Source: an uncultured Candidatus Melainabacteria bacterium
Lineage (GTDB): Bacteria > Cyanobacteriota > Vampirovibrionia > Gastranaerophilales > Gastranaerophilaceae
Direction of reading: 5' to 3'
Assembly: GCA_934754775.1 (NCBI GenBank)
Contig: CAKVIM010000017.1
Location: forward strand, 1-28,802
Length of the DNA stretch: 28,802 nucleotides
The number at the start of each line of letters is the position of its first letter. The first letter of the stretch is position 1. Of this stretch, positions 1 through 6,383 are shown piece after piece. The notes under the pieces were generated by a model. The model made no database searches. It was not told the DNA's origin and saw only the letters and a list, made by a program, of their open reading frames with translations. Both the position numbers and the translations under genes were made by a program.

Positions 1-32
1 ATTCCCTTATTACCCTATTACCTTATTCCCTT
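1..32. repeat. Right arm of ribosomal-operon inverted-repeat element (copy D, cut by window edge)
   Basis: The first 32 bases match the right arm of the three complete elements at 1741-1877, 2311-2447 and 2866-3003, and are identical to that of the copy ending at 1877. The arm consists of four degenerate octamers (ATTCCCTT, ATTACCCT, ATTACCTT, ATTCCCTT). It lies just downstream of the rpoA stop, so the rest of the element should be found left of the window, probably between rpoA and the next gene, which is usually rplQ. Confidence 0.85.
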
Positions 33-39
33 CATCTGC

Positions 40-1041
40 TTACTCAGCAGATTCGATAACCATACCTTCTTCATCCATTTCAGGGTTTGGAGCTAAGTCT
101 AAACCGAAGTGGTGTAATCTTTCGATTACTTCATCAGAAGATTTTTTACCGAAGTTTTTAATGTTCAACAAATCATGTTCTGATTTCTTCAACAATTCTG
201 CCATTGAATTGATGCTAGCTCTTTTCAAGCAGTTGTATGCACGAACTGAAAGTTCCAATTCATCAATAGTGATTGATGGTTCTTGTTCAGCAGTTTCTGC
301 AACTTCATCTTGAACAACAGCTTTTTCTTCAACATCTTTATGATTTGACTTACCAGCAATAGCTGAGATTTGAACAAAATGATCAATCAACAAATCAGCA
401 GCTTGAGTTAATGCTGTTGTTACATCAACTGTACCATTTGACCAAATTTCTAAAGTCAATTTATCAAAATCGATGCTATCACCAACACGAGTATTTTCTA
501 CTTCGTAGCTAACTCTCTTGATTGGCATGAATGTTGCATCAATAGGAAGCATATCAATAGGAGTTCCTGCCTTAGCATTTCTTGGAACGTCATGAGCTAC
601 ATAGCCCTTGCCTGTTTCTACAGTTACATCAGCGTGGAATGAACCACCGTCTGCAATTGTACAAATCAACCAATCAGGATTTACAACCTTAACGCCTGCA
701 GGTAACTGGATATCACTTGCTAATACCGGCCCCGGTTTATCGATATCAATTCTTAATTGTTGAGGTTCTTTTGAATCCGTCTTGATTGCCAAACCTTTTA
801 GGTTCAACATAACATCAATAACATCTTCCAAAACACCTGGAATTGCAGTATATTCGTGAGTAATACCTTCAATTCTGCAAGAAGTTACTGCTGTACCTTC
901 CAAGCTTGAAAGTAAAACACGTCTAAGTGCATTACCGATAGTGGTTCCAAAGCCTCTTTCCAATGGTTCGATAGTAAATTTACCATATTGTGAACCATCT
1001 GAGCTGGTCATTGTATTAACGGTTTTGATTTTTAATTCCAT
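40..1041 (-). CDS. rpoA: DNA-directed RNA polymerase subunit alpha
   Basis: This gene encodes the alpha subunit, which dimerises to start RNA polymerase assembly and whose C-terminal domain contacts promoters and activators. From the chosen start the protein has 333 residues. The N-terminal domain (about 1-230) shows the conserved GNALRRVLLSS helix near residue 36. An acidic linker follows, then a C-terminal helix-hairpin-helix domain (SVRAYNCLKRASI, NFGKKSSDEV). I start at the ATG at 1041 because GGAG lies 8 nt upstream and the protein then begins MELKIKTVN. An ATG 13 codons further upstream would run into the rpsD stop and has no ribosome binding site. It is the last gene of the infA-rpmJ-rpsM-rpsK-rpsD-rpoA run in this window and begins 19 nt after rpsD, the only downstream spacer here without the repeat element. 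Confidence 0.97.
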   Translation of the reverse strand: MELKIKTVNTMTSSDGSQYGKFTIEPLERGFGTTIGNALRRVLLSSLEGTAVTSCRIEGITHEYTAIPGVLEDVIDVMLNLKGLAIKTDSKEPQQLRIDIDKPGPVLASDIQLPAGVKVVNPDWLICTIADGGSFHADVTVETGKGYVAHDVPRNAKAGTPIDMLPIDATFMPIKRVSYEVENTRVGDSIDFDKLTLEIWSNGTVDVTTALTQAADLLIDHFVQISAIAGKSNHKDVEEKAVVQDEVAETAEQEPSITIDELELSVRAYNCLKRASINSMAELLKKSEHDLLNIKNFGKKSSDEVIERLHHFGLDLAPNPEMDEEGMVIESAE

Positions 1042-1060
1042 ATTTTTTTCTCCTATCAGC

Positions 1061-1663
1061 CTATTTTGAATAGTACTCAATTACAAGTTGTTCTTTGAAA
1101 TCAGGATCTAATTCTTCTCTTTGAGGAATTCTTTCGAATGTAATTTTTAATGCATCTTTATCAACTGTAATCCAAGCTGGAGCACAAGATAAATCAATAG
1201 CACTCATAACTGTCTTCAAGTATTCGTTGCTTCTTGCTTTAATAGTAATTACATCGCCTGCTTTTACTAAATATGATGGAATATCTACTTTCTTACCGTT
1301 AACTAATACGTGACCGTGGTTAACGATTTGTCTTGATTGTTTACGAGTTACGCCGAAACCAGCTCTGAATAAAATGTTATCTAATCTTGTTTCAAGAATT
1401 TGTAACAAAATTGTACCTGTAACGCCTTTTTTTCTTGCTGCTTCGTTATAATATTTAGCAAATTGTTTTTCACTTACTAAGTATGTTAATCTGATTTTTT
1501 GTTTTTCATTTAGGTGGATTGCATATTCAGAAAGTTTTTTTCTAACAGCACCATGTTGACCTGATGCAGTTTGCTTCATTGAAGAAGTTAGTTTTCTGTT
1601 AGACAAATCCTTTACACCGTAATTACGGAATAATTTATTGGTTGGTCCTGTGTATCTTGCCAT
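1061..1663 (-). CDS. rpsD: 30S ribosomal protein S4
   Basis: S4 is a primary 16S rRNA binder that nucleates 30S assembly. The 200-residue product has an N-terminal domain that starts MARYTGP and lacks the zinc-binding cysteines of C+ forms. The S4 RNA-binding fold follows at about 92-155 (RLDNILFRAGFGVTRKQSRQ, HGHVLVNGKKVDIPSY). The start at 1663 has AAAAGGAG upstream. An in-frame ATG at 1693 would add ten basic residues but has no ribosome binding site and falls inside a predicted leader hairpin, so I reject it. In many bacteria S4 represses its own synthesis by binding an mRNA structure. The hairpin at 1685-1730 is a candidate site here, though this is only inferred. Confidence 0.97.
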   Translation of the reverse strand: MARYTGPTNKLFRNYGVKDLSNRKLTSSMKQTASGQHGAVRKKLSEYAIHLNEKQKIRLTYLVSEKQFAKYYNEAARKKGVTGTILLQILETRLDNILFRAGFGVTRKQSRQIVNHGHVLVNGKKVDIPSYLVKAGDVITIKARSNEYLKTVMSAIDLSCAPAWITVDKDALKITFERIPQREELDPDFKEQLVIEYYSK

Positions 1664-1684
1664 TATTTTTCTCCTTTTTCTTGT

Positions 1685-1730
1685 GTTGGGCATCTATGGT
1701 TTGTGCTTTTGGCGGAGCACAAGCCCCAAC
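1685..1730 (-). promoter_or_regulatory. Structured leader just upstream of rpsD (candidate S4-responsive element)
   Basis: Read on the mRNA strand, GTTGGG (1730-1725) pairs with CCCAAC (1690-1685). Inside it, TTGTGCT (1722-1716) pairs with AGCACAA (1707-1701) around an 8-nt loop, CCGCCAAA. One further C-G pair can extend the outer stem with a bulged G. The structure ends 21 nt before the rpsD ATG and is not part of the repeat element next to it. It is the only strong GC-containing hairpin in the operon spacers outside the repeats. Autoregulation by S4 through leader RNA is established in other bacteria, but assigning that role here is inference. Confidence 0.45.
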
Positions 1731-1740
1731 GTTTTTACAT

Positions 1741-1877
1741 AAGGGAATAGAGGAATAAGGTAATGAGGAAATAAGTGATTATTATTTTCTTCTGTATTAA
1801 CTGCGTTTTACCTTGGTAATATGAGCGAAGCGAATTTTTTCTCTTATTCCCTTATTACCCTATTACCTTATTCCCTT
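1741..1877. repeat. Inverted-repeat element, copy A (rpsK-rpsD spacer)
   Basis: This 137-bp element has 35-nt imperfect terminal inverted repeats (1741-1775 and 1843-1877) that match at 29 of 35 positions. Three of the mismatches become G-U pairs on the operon mRNA strand. The core holds a small hairpin TTAC-CTTG-GTAA (1808-1819) and the motif GAGCGAAGCG followed by a T run. The right arm is built of four degenerate octamers. It has no coding capacity and no obvious target-site duplication. It is co-transcribed with the operon. A MITE- or REP-like element, or an RNA processing signal, would both fit. Confidence 0.9.
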
Positions 1878-1882
1878 CCTAA

Positions 1883-2269
1883 CTATACTCTACGTTTTTT
1901 AGGTGGACGACATCCGTTGTGAGGAATTGGTGTTACGTCCTTAATCAAAGTGATTTCCAAACCTGCTGCTTGGATAGCTCTGATTGCTGTTTCACGACCT
2001 GAACCAGGTCCTTTGATGTGAACTTCAACTTTCTTCATACCTTGGTCAATTGACTTTTTAGCAACCAATTCTGCTGCTGATTGAGCTGCAAACGGAGTAC
2101 CTTTTCTAGCACCCTTGAAGCCGGTAGCACCAGCTGTTGCCCAAGCAATAGCATTACCTTGTGTATCAGTAGAAGTTACAATTGTATTGTTAAAAGTAGA
2201 TTGAATATGCACAACCCCTTGCAATACATTTTTCTTTTCTTTTTTCTTTGTAGTTTTTGGTCTTGCCAT
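1883..2269 (-). CDS. rpsK: 30S ribosomal protein S11
   Basis: S11 sits on the 30S platform and helps form the mRNA exit and Shine-Dalgarno region. The 128-residue product has the usual length. It has a lysine-rich N-terminus ([13 protein letters not shown]), the core [13 protein letters not shown], and the ending [13 protein letters not shown] that is typical of the family. The start at 2269 has a weak AGGAA upstream. The gene lies between two copies of the inverted-repeat element, copy B 41 nt before its start and copy A 5 nt after its stop, so both spacers around it are repeat-filled. Nothing in the coding sequence is unusual. Confidence 0.97.
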   Translation of the reverse strand: MARPKTTKKKEKKNVLQGVVHIQSTFNNTIVTSTDTQGNAIAWATAGATGFKGARKGTPFAAQSAAELVAKKSIDQGMKKVEVHIKGPGSGRETAIRAIQAAGLEITLIKDVTPIPHNGCRPPKKRRV

Positions 2270-2310
2270 TTTTGTATTCCTTTATGTTTCTATTATTTTA
2301 TTTCTTTTTG

Positions 2311-2447
2311 AAGGGATTAAGGGAATAAGGTAATGAGGAAATAAGTGGTTTTTAATTTCTTCTTTTTTACTTATGTTTTACTTTGGTAATATGAGCGAAG
2401 CGAATTTTTTCTCTTATTCCCTTATTACCCTATTGCCTCTTTCCCTT
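2311..2447. repeat. Inverted-repeat element, copy B (rpsM-rpsK spacer)
   Basis: This 137-bp element lies in the same orientation as copies A and C. Its terminal arms (2311-2345 and 2413-2447) match at 28 of 35 positions. The internal hairpin is TTAC-TTTG-GTAA (2378-2389). Upstream it shares about 13 further bases (ending TTTCTTTTTG) with copy C, which suggests that duplication included some flank. The element ends 5 nt before the rpsM stop codon. Confidence 0.9.
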
Positions 2448-2452
2448 TTTAA

Positions 2453-2821
2453 TTATTTCTTCTTACCGGCGATAGGTCCAGTCTTTTTACCACGTCTGGT
2501 TCTAGCGTTAGTCTTAGTTCTTTGACCTCTACAAGGAAGTCCTCTTTTGTGTCTCATCCCTCTGAATGAGTTGATTTCTTGAAGACGTTTGATGTTCATT
2601 GTAACTTCACGTCTCAAATCACCTTCAATATTGTATTCAGATAATGCGTTACGCAATTCTCTGATATCATCTTCTGTTAAATCATCTGTTCTTAAATCAG
2701 GTGAAATACCAGTTTTTTCAAGAATTTTTTTGCTTCTTGCAGGTCCTATACCATAGATATAGGTTAAAGCGATTTCTAGTCTTTTGTTACGAGGTAAGTC
2801 TACCCCAACTAATCTTGCCAT
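2453..2821 (-). CDS. rpsM: 30S ribosomal protein S13
   Basis: S13 lies in the head of the small subunit and touches the large subunit and P-site tRNA. The 122-residue product shows the family start ([20 protein letters not shown]), the helix-hairpin-helix around [17 protein letters not shown], and the ending [20 protein letters not shown] followed by a basic tail. The start at 2821 follows AAAGGAAAC. In E. coli the S4-binding pseudoknot of this operon lies before rpsM. Here the spacer before rpsM is occupied by repeat copy C, and I see no E. coli-like pseudoknot. Confidence 0.97.
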   Translation of the reverse strand: MARLVGVDLPRNKRLEIALTYIYGIGPARSKKILEKTGISPDLRTDDLTEDDIRELRNALSEYNIEGDLRREVTMNIKRLQEINSFRGMRHKRGLPCRGQRTKTNARTRRGKKTGPIAGKKK

Positions 2822-2865
2822 GTTTTGTTTCCTTTATTTTTTTGTACTTAACTTATTTCTTTTTG

Positions 2866-3003
2866 AAGGGAATAGGGGAATAAGGTAATGAGGAAATAAG
2901 TGGTTATTCTTTTCTTCTGTATTAACTGCGTCTTGCATTGGCAATATGAGCGAAGCGAATTTTTTTCTCTTATTCCCTTATTACCCTATTGCCTCATTCC
3001 CTT
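2866..3003. repeat. Inverted-repeat element, copy C (rpmJ-rpsM spacer)
   Basis: This 138-bp element is one T longer than copies A and B, in the T run after GAGCGAAGCGAA. Its terminal arms match at 29 of 35 positions. Its internal hairpin is TTGC-ATTG-GCAA (2933-2944). Relative to copies A and B the second stem pair has changed on both sides (A-T to G-C), a compensatory change that keeps the stem. It lies 4 nt beyond the rpmJ stop. Confidence 0.9.
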
Positions 3004-3007
3004 TAGA

Positions 3008-3121
3008 TTAACCTTGTCTTTGTTTGTGCTTAGGGTTTTCGCAAATTACAGCAACTCTGCCTTTTCTTTTGATAACCTTGCATTTGTCGCACATAGGTTT
3101 TACTGATGATCTTGTTTTCAT
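3008..3121 (-). CDS. rpmJ: 50S ribosomal protein L36
   Basis: Translating the minus strand from the ATG at 3121 gives a 37-residue protein that begins [20 protein letters not shown] and ends KHKQRQG. It has the zinc-ribbon ligands of the C+ form of L36: Cys11, Cys14, Cys27 and His32. L36 is a small late-assembling protein of the 50S subunit. AAAGGAAAA precedes the start. It is placed between infA (40 nt upstream) and rpsM, the usual order. The zinc-binding form implies dependence on zinc supply. Many genomes carry a second, zinc-free copy, but none is seen here. Confidence 0.95.
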   Translation of the reverse strand: MKTRSSVKPMCDKCKVIKRKGRVAVICENPKHKQRQG

Positions 3122-3161
3122 TGTCTTTTCCTTTATTTTATGTCGTACATTTTAATTTCTT

Positions 3162-3377
3162 TTATTTTAAGCGGAATGTAATTCTTCCTTTGCTTAAATC
3201 ATAAGGTGTCATCTCTACTTTTACTCTGTCACCGGGAAGAATTCTAATAAAATTCTTTCTAATTTTTCCTGATATGTGTGCCAAAATTTCATGATCATTT
3301 TCCAACTTTACTCTGAACATTGCATTCGGCATGGATTCGAGAATCGTTCCTTCTATTTCTATTACGTCTTTTGCCAT
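3162..3377 (-). CDS. infA: Translation initiation factor IF-1
   Basis: IF-1 binds the A site of the 30S subunit during initiation. The 71-residue product is a single OB-fold domain of normal length, with the family signatures [39 protein letters not shown] and [12 protein letters not shown]. The start at 3377 has GAGG 8 nt upstream. It is the first gene of the ribosomal run in this window. Its promoter should lie in the divergent gap at 3378-3714, where a candidate is listed. The upstream genes often found before infA (adk, map, secY) are not adjacent here, so the operon starts at infA or is split at this point. Confidence 0.97.
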   Translation of the reverse strand: MAKDVIEIEGTILESMPNAMFRVKLENDHEILAHISGKIRKNFIRILPGDRVKVEMTPYDLSKGRITFRLK

Positions 3378-3714
3378 ATTGGTCCTCTATTTTCGGCTTT
3401 CAATCAGATGCCATTTTGACACCTTATAATTAATCATACTTGCTAAAAAACTGAATGCAAGCAATTTTATTATATTTTAGCGACTTTATGAAGAATTATT
3501 ACTGATTGTTTTTATATTATTTAGTTAGTTTTATGTTTTATCAATTCTGCGTTTCCTTCAACTATAAGGAGACTTCAGCAAATCTTATTTTTTATTCATT
3601 TCCTTTATAAATAAAAACAATCATATTTAAATCGTTACAATTCGTTACAATTAAGGCAATTTTTTGCAAAAAAATAACTTTATAAATATGTGTAGTAAAT
3701 AAAGGTGTATTATC
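3378..3714. other. Divergent intergenic region between infA and the Met-rich small gene
   Basis: This 337-bp AT-rich gap holds no gene that I can support. It contains a candidate infA promoter (3433-3460). It also has a perfect 13-bp inverted repeat (TGATTGTTTTTAT at 3503-3515 and its complement at 3611-3623, 95 nt apart), and a perfect tandem duplication of TCGTTACAAT (3632-3641 and 3642-3651). The last two look like binding sites or remnants of a rearrangement. A 16-codon open frame in the infA leader lacks a ribosome binding site. Confidence 0.6.
3433..3460 (-). promoter_or_regulatory. Candidate promoter for the infA operon
   Basis: On the minus strand TTGCAT (3460-3455) and TATGAT (3438-3433) are 16 nt apart, about 55 nt upstream of the infA start. 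The -10 box is good (five of six bases) but the -35 box matches only three of six. A strong ribosomal promoter might also lie further upstream in the gap. Confidence 0.35.
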
Positions 3715-3945
3715 ATGATGAATATCGGCGGAATGGGAATGTACAACATGAGCAGCATGGGCGGCATGAATTCTATGTCTGGCGGAGGAAATGTTTTACA
3801 ATCCTTCGAAAACAAATACGGATGCGAAGCTTGTTTTAGAAAAGGTCCTTACTATCAAGAATACAACAAGCCTGTACCTCGTCTTGTTATGAAAAGTGTA
3901 AATCTTTCATTTTGGCAACAAATAAAAAATAGACTTTTAGGTTAA
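3715..3945 (+). CDS. Small Met/Gly-rich protein of unknown function
   Basis: I do not recognise this 76-residue protein. Its first 25 residues are low in complexity, with eight methionines in 21 positions spaced by Gly, Ser and Asn. A Cys37-x2-Cys40 pair follows in the sequence YGCEACFRKGPYYQEY. The C-terminus is a short amphipathic stretch with one Trp (SFWQQIKNRLLG). There is no signal peptide or membrane segment. AAAGGTG lies 9 nt before the ATG, a good ribosome binding site, which supports real translation. It is followed by a strong dyad and then yajQ. Met clusters plus a CxxC could bind a soft metal such as copper, but this is a guess from composition only. Confidence 0.7.
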   Translation: MMNIGGMGMYNMSSMGGMNSMSGGGNVLQSFENKYGCEACFRKGPYYQEYNKPVPRLVMKSVNLSFWQQIKNRLLG

Positions 3946-3949
3946 CCCC

Positions 3950-3992
3950 ATAATATTTATTCATGTTATCATTAACATGTAATAAATATTAT
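3950..3992 (+). promoter_or_regulatory. Long AT-rich dyad immediately upstream of the yajQ ribosome binding site
   Basis: The arms ATAATATTTATTCATGTTA (3950-3968) and 3973-3992 are complementary over 19 pairs with one bulged A and a 4-nt loop (TCAT). The dyad ends directly at the AGGAG of yajQ. It has no following T run, so it is not a classic terminator. An operator, an mRNA stabiliser or a translational control hairpin are the likely options. Confidence 0.6.
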
Positions 3993-4005
3993 AGGAGTAT
4001 TAAAC

Positions 4006-4506
4006 ATGGCAAAAGATTGTAGCTTTGATGTCGTATCTGAATTTGATAAACAAGAGCTAGTTAACGCAATGGATCAGGTTAAGAGAGATTTGACTTCAAG
4101 ATTTGACCTTAAGAATTCTAATTCTTCTGTAGAATTGGAAGCTGATAAATCAATCACAATTACTACAAATGACGACATGAAACTCAGAAATATTTACGAC
4201 ATTCTTCAATCAAAGCTCGTAAAAAGAGGAATCAGTATTAAGATATTAGACGCACAACCAGTAGAAAATGCTCTAGGCGGCAACGTAAGACAAGTTTTTA
4301 ACTTACGTAAGGGATTAACACAAGAATTAGCTAAAAAAATTGTTGCTGACATAAAAGATTCTAAGCTAAAAGTTCAAGCATCAATTCAAGGTGAACAAGT
4401 TAGAGTTTCAGGCAAAAGCAGAGATGATTTACAAGCTGTAATTCAGATTTTGCGTTCTAACGAAGATAAATATGATGCTCCGTTACAGTTCACAAATTAC
4501 AGATAA
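4006..4506 (+). CDS. yajQ: YajQ family nucleotide-binding protein
   Basis: The 166-residue protein is full length for the YajQ family (UPF0234). It shows the start MAKDCSFDVVSEFDKQELVNA, the SRFDLKNSNSSVELE segment, and the repeated ferredoxin-like half around FNLRKGLTQELAKKIVADIKDSKLKVQ. The ending LQFTNYR is also typical. Members bind nucleotides or RNA, and in Xanthomonas a member was reported as a cyclic di-GMP effector. The binding ligand here is not known. AGGAG lies 8 nt before the ATG. A long dyad (3950-3992) sits directly before it. mgtE follows after 21 nt, so the two are probably co-transcribed. A PilZ protein is encoded at 16208-16858, so c-di-GMP signalling is plausible in this organism. 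Confidence 0.93.
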   Translation: MAKDCSFDVVSEFDKQELVNAMDQVKRDLTSRFDLKNSNSSVELEADKSITITTNDDMKLRNIYDILQSKLVKRGISIKILDAQPVENALGGNVRQVFNLRKGLTQELAKKIVADIKDSKLKVQASIQGEQVRVSGKSRDDLQAVIQILRSNEDKYDAPLQFTNYR

Positions 4507-4527
4507 AAATAAAGTTTGGAAGATAAA

Positions 4528-5895
4528 ATGACAAATATTGAAAACACAATAGACAGAATTCAAGAACTGATTGAAAACGGCGAAGAGCAGCAACTCCGTG
4601 ACGAGTTAAACAGCTACCACTCCGCCGACTTAGCTGATATCTTCCAAAAATTAAAACCGGAAGAAAGGCTTGAATGCATACAGAAAATTGATGAAGAAAA
4701 AGCTGCAGATGTTATCGAGTATCTGCCGCCACAACTTCAGGTAGAAATACTTGGCGACATCAACACAGAATTGGCATCAAGATTAATCTCAAAACTTCCA
4801 CACGATGAAGCAGCCGATGTCCTAGGGGATATGGAAGAGGACGAATCGCAAGCTTATTTAAACCAATTGCCTAAGAAGTTTTCATCCGAAGTCCGAGAAC
4901 TATTAACATACAACGAAGATACTGCCGGTGGTATTATGACCCCGTTGGTTCTAACAGTTTACGATAATATGACAGTAAAAGAAGCACTCGAAACAATCCG
5001 AATCAAGGCTGAAAAAGAAAATATGGAACTGTATTACGTCTATGTTGTTGATAAAAACAACCACCTAGTAGGCGTTGTTTCACTAAGGACATTAATCACA
5101 ACCCCAATGGATTTGAACATTTCGGACATTATGTCAAAAGACTTGGTAAAAGTCCACGTTGATGATTATCAGGGTCATATCGCTGATATTTTCATGAAAT
5201 ATCAATTCAATGCACTTCCGGTTGTTGACTTATATAACCACCTCAAAGGTATCGTAACTTGGGATGACGTTCAAGACATCGTCGAAGAAGAAACTACAGA
5301 CGAGATTTTGACATCTTCAGGTATCGTTACCGATTTAGGTGATGAAGATGATGACATCTTAACAGGTAGTCTTGCCCACTCAATAAAAGCAAGAATTCCA
5401 TGGTTATTTATCACTCTTATTGGAGAGTTTATAGCCGTAACCATTACCAACAAATATGACAAAACATTCACAGCTCTGCCAATTATCGCAGCATTTATGC
5501 CACTACTTGCAGGCTTGGGCGGTAACATCGGTACTCAGAGTATAACACTTATGGTTCGTGGTATGTCAACCGGACAAATCACCTTGAATTCCGGCTGGCA
5601 CCATATTATGCGTGAAACAATAACAGGTTTGAGCATCGGTGTAATATTCGGGCTTTTGGTAACATTTGTAACTTGGGGTTGGCAGCATAACCTTGAGCTG
5701 GGTTTAATCGTAGGTATCGCAATGTCGCTCAACATGACAATCGCAACAATGATTGGAACATGCACACCATTAGTTTTAAAGAAAATGAAGATTGACCCGG
5801 CAGTCGCATCTGGTCCTGTAATTGCAACAACAATCGACGTTATCGGGCTTGCAGTTTATTTAACACTTGTAACTTGGTATTTAATTAGCCTTTAA
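4528..5895 (+). CDS. mgtE: Magnesium transporter MgtE
   Basis: MgtE forms a dimeric Mg2+-gated channel in the inner membrane. The 455-residue product has the usual order. A helical MgtE-N domain (about 1-135) includes the stretch DIFQKLKPEERLECIQKID. Paired CBS domains (about 140-255) act as Mg2+ sensors. Five membrane helices follow in the last 170 residues, with the signature GGNIGTQS. I chose the ATG at 4528 because GGAAG lies 5 nt upstream. A TTG at 4516 in the same frame would add four residues and remove that site. The gene follows yajQ and its last 15 bases overlap the end of the convergent gene at 5881. No M-box-like magnesium riboswitch fits in the 21-nt spacer, so any Mg2+ control must act elsewhere. 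Confidence 0.95.
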   Translation: MTNIENTIDRIQELIENGEEQQLRDELNSYHSADLADIFQKLKPEERLECIQKIDEEKAADVIEYLPPQLQVEILGDINTELASRLISKLPHDEAADVLGDMEEDESQAYLNQLPKKFSSEVRELLTYNEDTAGGIMTPLVLTVYDNMTVKEALETIRIKAEKENMELYYVYVVDKNNHLVGVVSLRTLITTPMDLNISDIMSKDLVKVHVDDYQGHIADIFMKYQFNALPVVDLYNHLKGIVTWDDVQDIVEEETTDEILTSSGIVTDLGDEDDDILTGSLAHSIKARIPWLFITLIGEFIAVTITNKYDKTFTALPIIAAFMPLLAGLGGNIGTQSITLMVRGMSTGQITLNSGWHHIMRETITGLSIGVIFGLLVTFVTWGWQHNLELGLIVGIAMSLNMTIATMIGTCTPLVLKKMKIDPAVASGPVIATTIDVIGLAVYLTLVTWYLISL

Positions 5896-6312
5896 TTTCT
5901 TCTTAGGAAACTTTGCAGGGGTATAAACATATTTATAAGTGTTGTTTGAAACGTATTTCACAGGAACTTCAACATCCTTTGAAGCTTCTTCAACTTCGTC
6001 ATTCTGAATACGAGCTTCTTGAACAGTTTCCTGAGCTTCCTTAACTACGGTTGCGGCTTCTTTTGCGGGAATTTGAGCCTGTTTTTTAGCAGAAGTTCTA
6101 ACTGCAGCCTTAGTTTGTTTATTCGTTTCAACAGTTTTAGTGGATTCAACTTTTTCCGGAACAGTTTCAGCCGTTTCTTTCTGTTCTTCCTGTTGAACAG
6201 TTTCTTGTATCTCATTATCAAGTTTTTCTGCCCTATACATAAACAGAAATATCAGACCTAGTGCCAACAAAGCTGCCAATAAAATTGTTAATATAACTTT
6301 TTTCTTTTCCAT
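5881..6312 (-). CDS. Membrane-anchored Lys/Glu/Ala-rich protein of unknown function
   Basis: I do not recognise this 143-residue protein. It starts MEKKKVILTILLAALLALG, a short basic stretch followed by one membrane helix (about residues 6-26), so it should be a single-pass inner-membrane protein with the rest outside. Residues 30-115 are low-complexity Glu/Lys/Thr/Ala/Val and probably form an extended or coiled linker (VQQEEQKETAETVPEKVEST, EAATVVKEAQETVQEA). The last 30 residues are Tyr/Val/Lys/Pro-rich (NNTYKYVYTPAKFPKKKLKAN) and may be the binding part. GGGAG precedes the start. The anchor plus linker layout resembles periplasm-spanning adaptors in general, but no function can be assigned. 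Its end overlaps mgtE tail to tail by 15 bp. Confidence 0.75.
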   Translation of the reverse strand: MEKKKVILTILLAALLALGLIFLFMYRAEKLDNEIQETVQQEEQKETAETVPEKVESTKTVETNKQTKAAVRTSAKKQAQIPAKEAATVVKEAQETVQEARIQNDEVEEASKDVEVPVKYVSNNTYKYVYTPAKFPKKKLKAN

Positions 6313-6383
6313 ATCTAAACTCCCAGTTTAAATACAGTTTATATGATAACCAAAATTTTTAAATCAGCGAAATTGCGTATTTT

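Noticed and set aside
1042..1080. In-frame extension of rpoA by 13 codons
   Set aside because: It would overlap rpsD and bypass the GGAG site at the normal MELKIK start.
1664..1693. In-frame N-terminal extension of rpsD (MPNTRKRRKI)
   Set aside because: No ribosome binding site, S4 proteins begin MARY, and the codons lie in the leader hairpin.
2081..2311. Plus-strand reading frame opposite rpsK
   Set aside because: Antisense shadow of a ribosomal gene, with no binding site and no plausible protein features.
1741..3003. CRISPR-like array
   Set aside because: The repeats are about 560 bp apart with genes between them and are long inverted repeats; no spacer structure.
3385..3438. A 16-codon upstream ORF in the infA leader (MINYKVSKWHLIESRK)
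   Set aside because: No ribosome binding site and its start overlaps the promoter -10 box.
4507..4527. M-box magnesium riboswitch before mgtE
   Set aside because: The spacer is only 21 nt, and the dyad before yajQ does not resemble the M-box.
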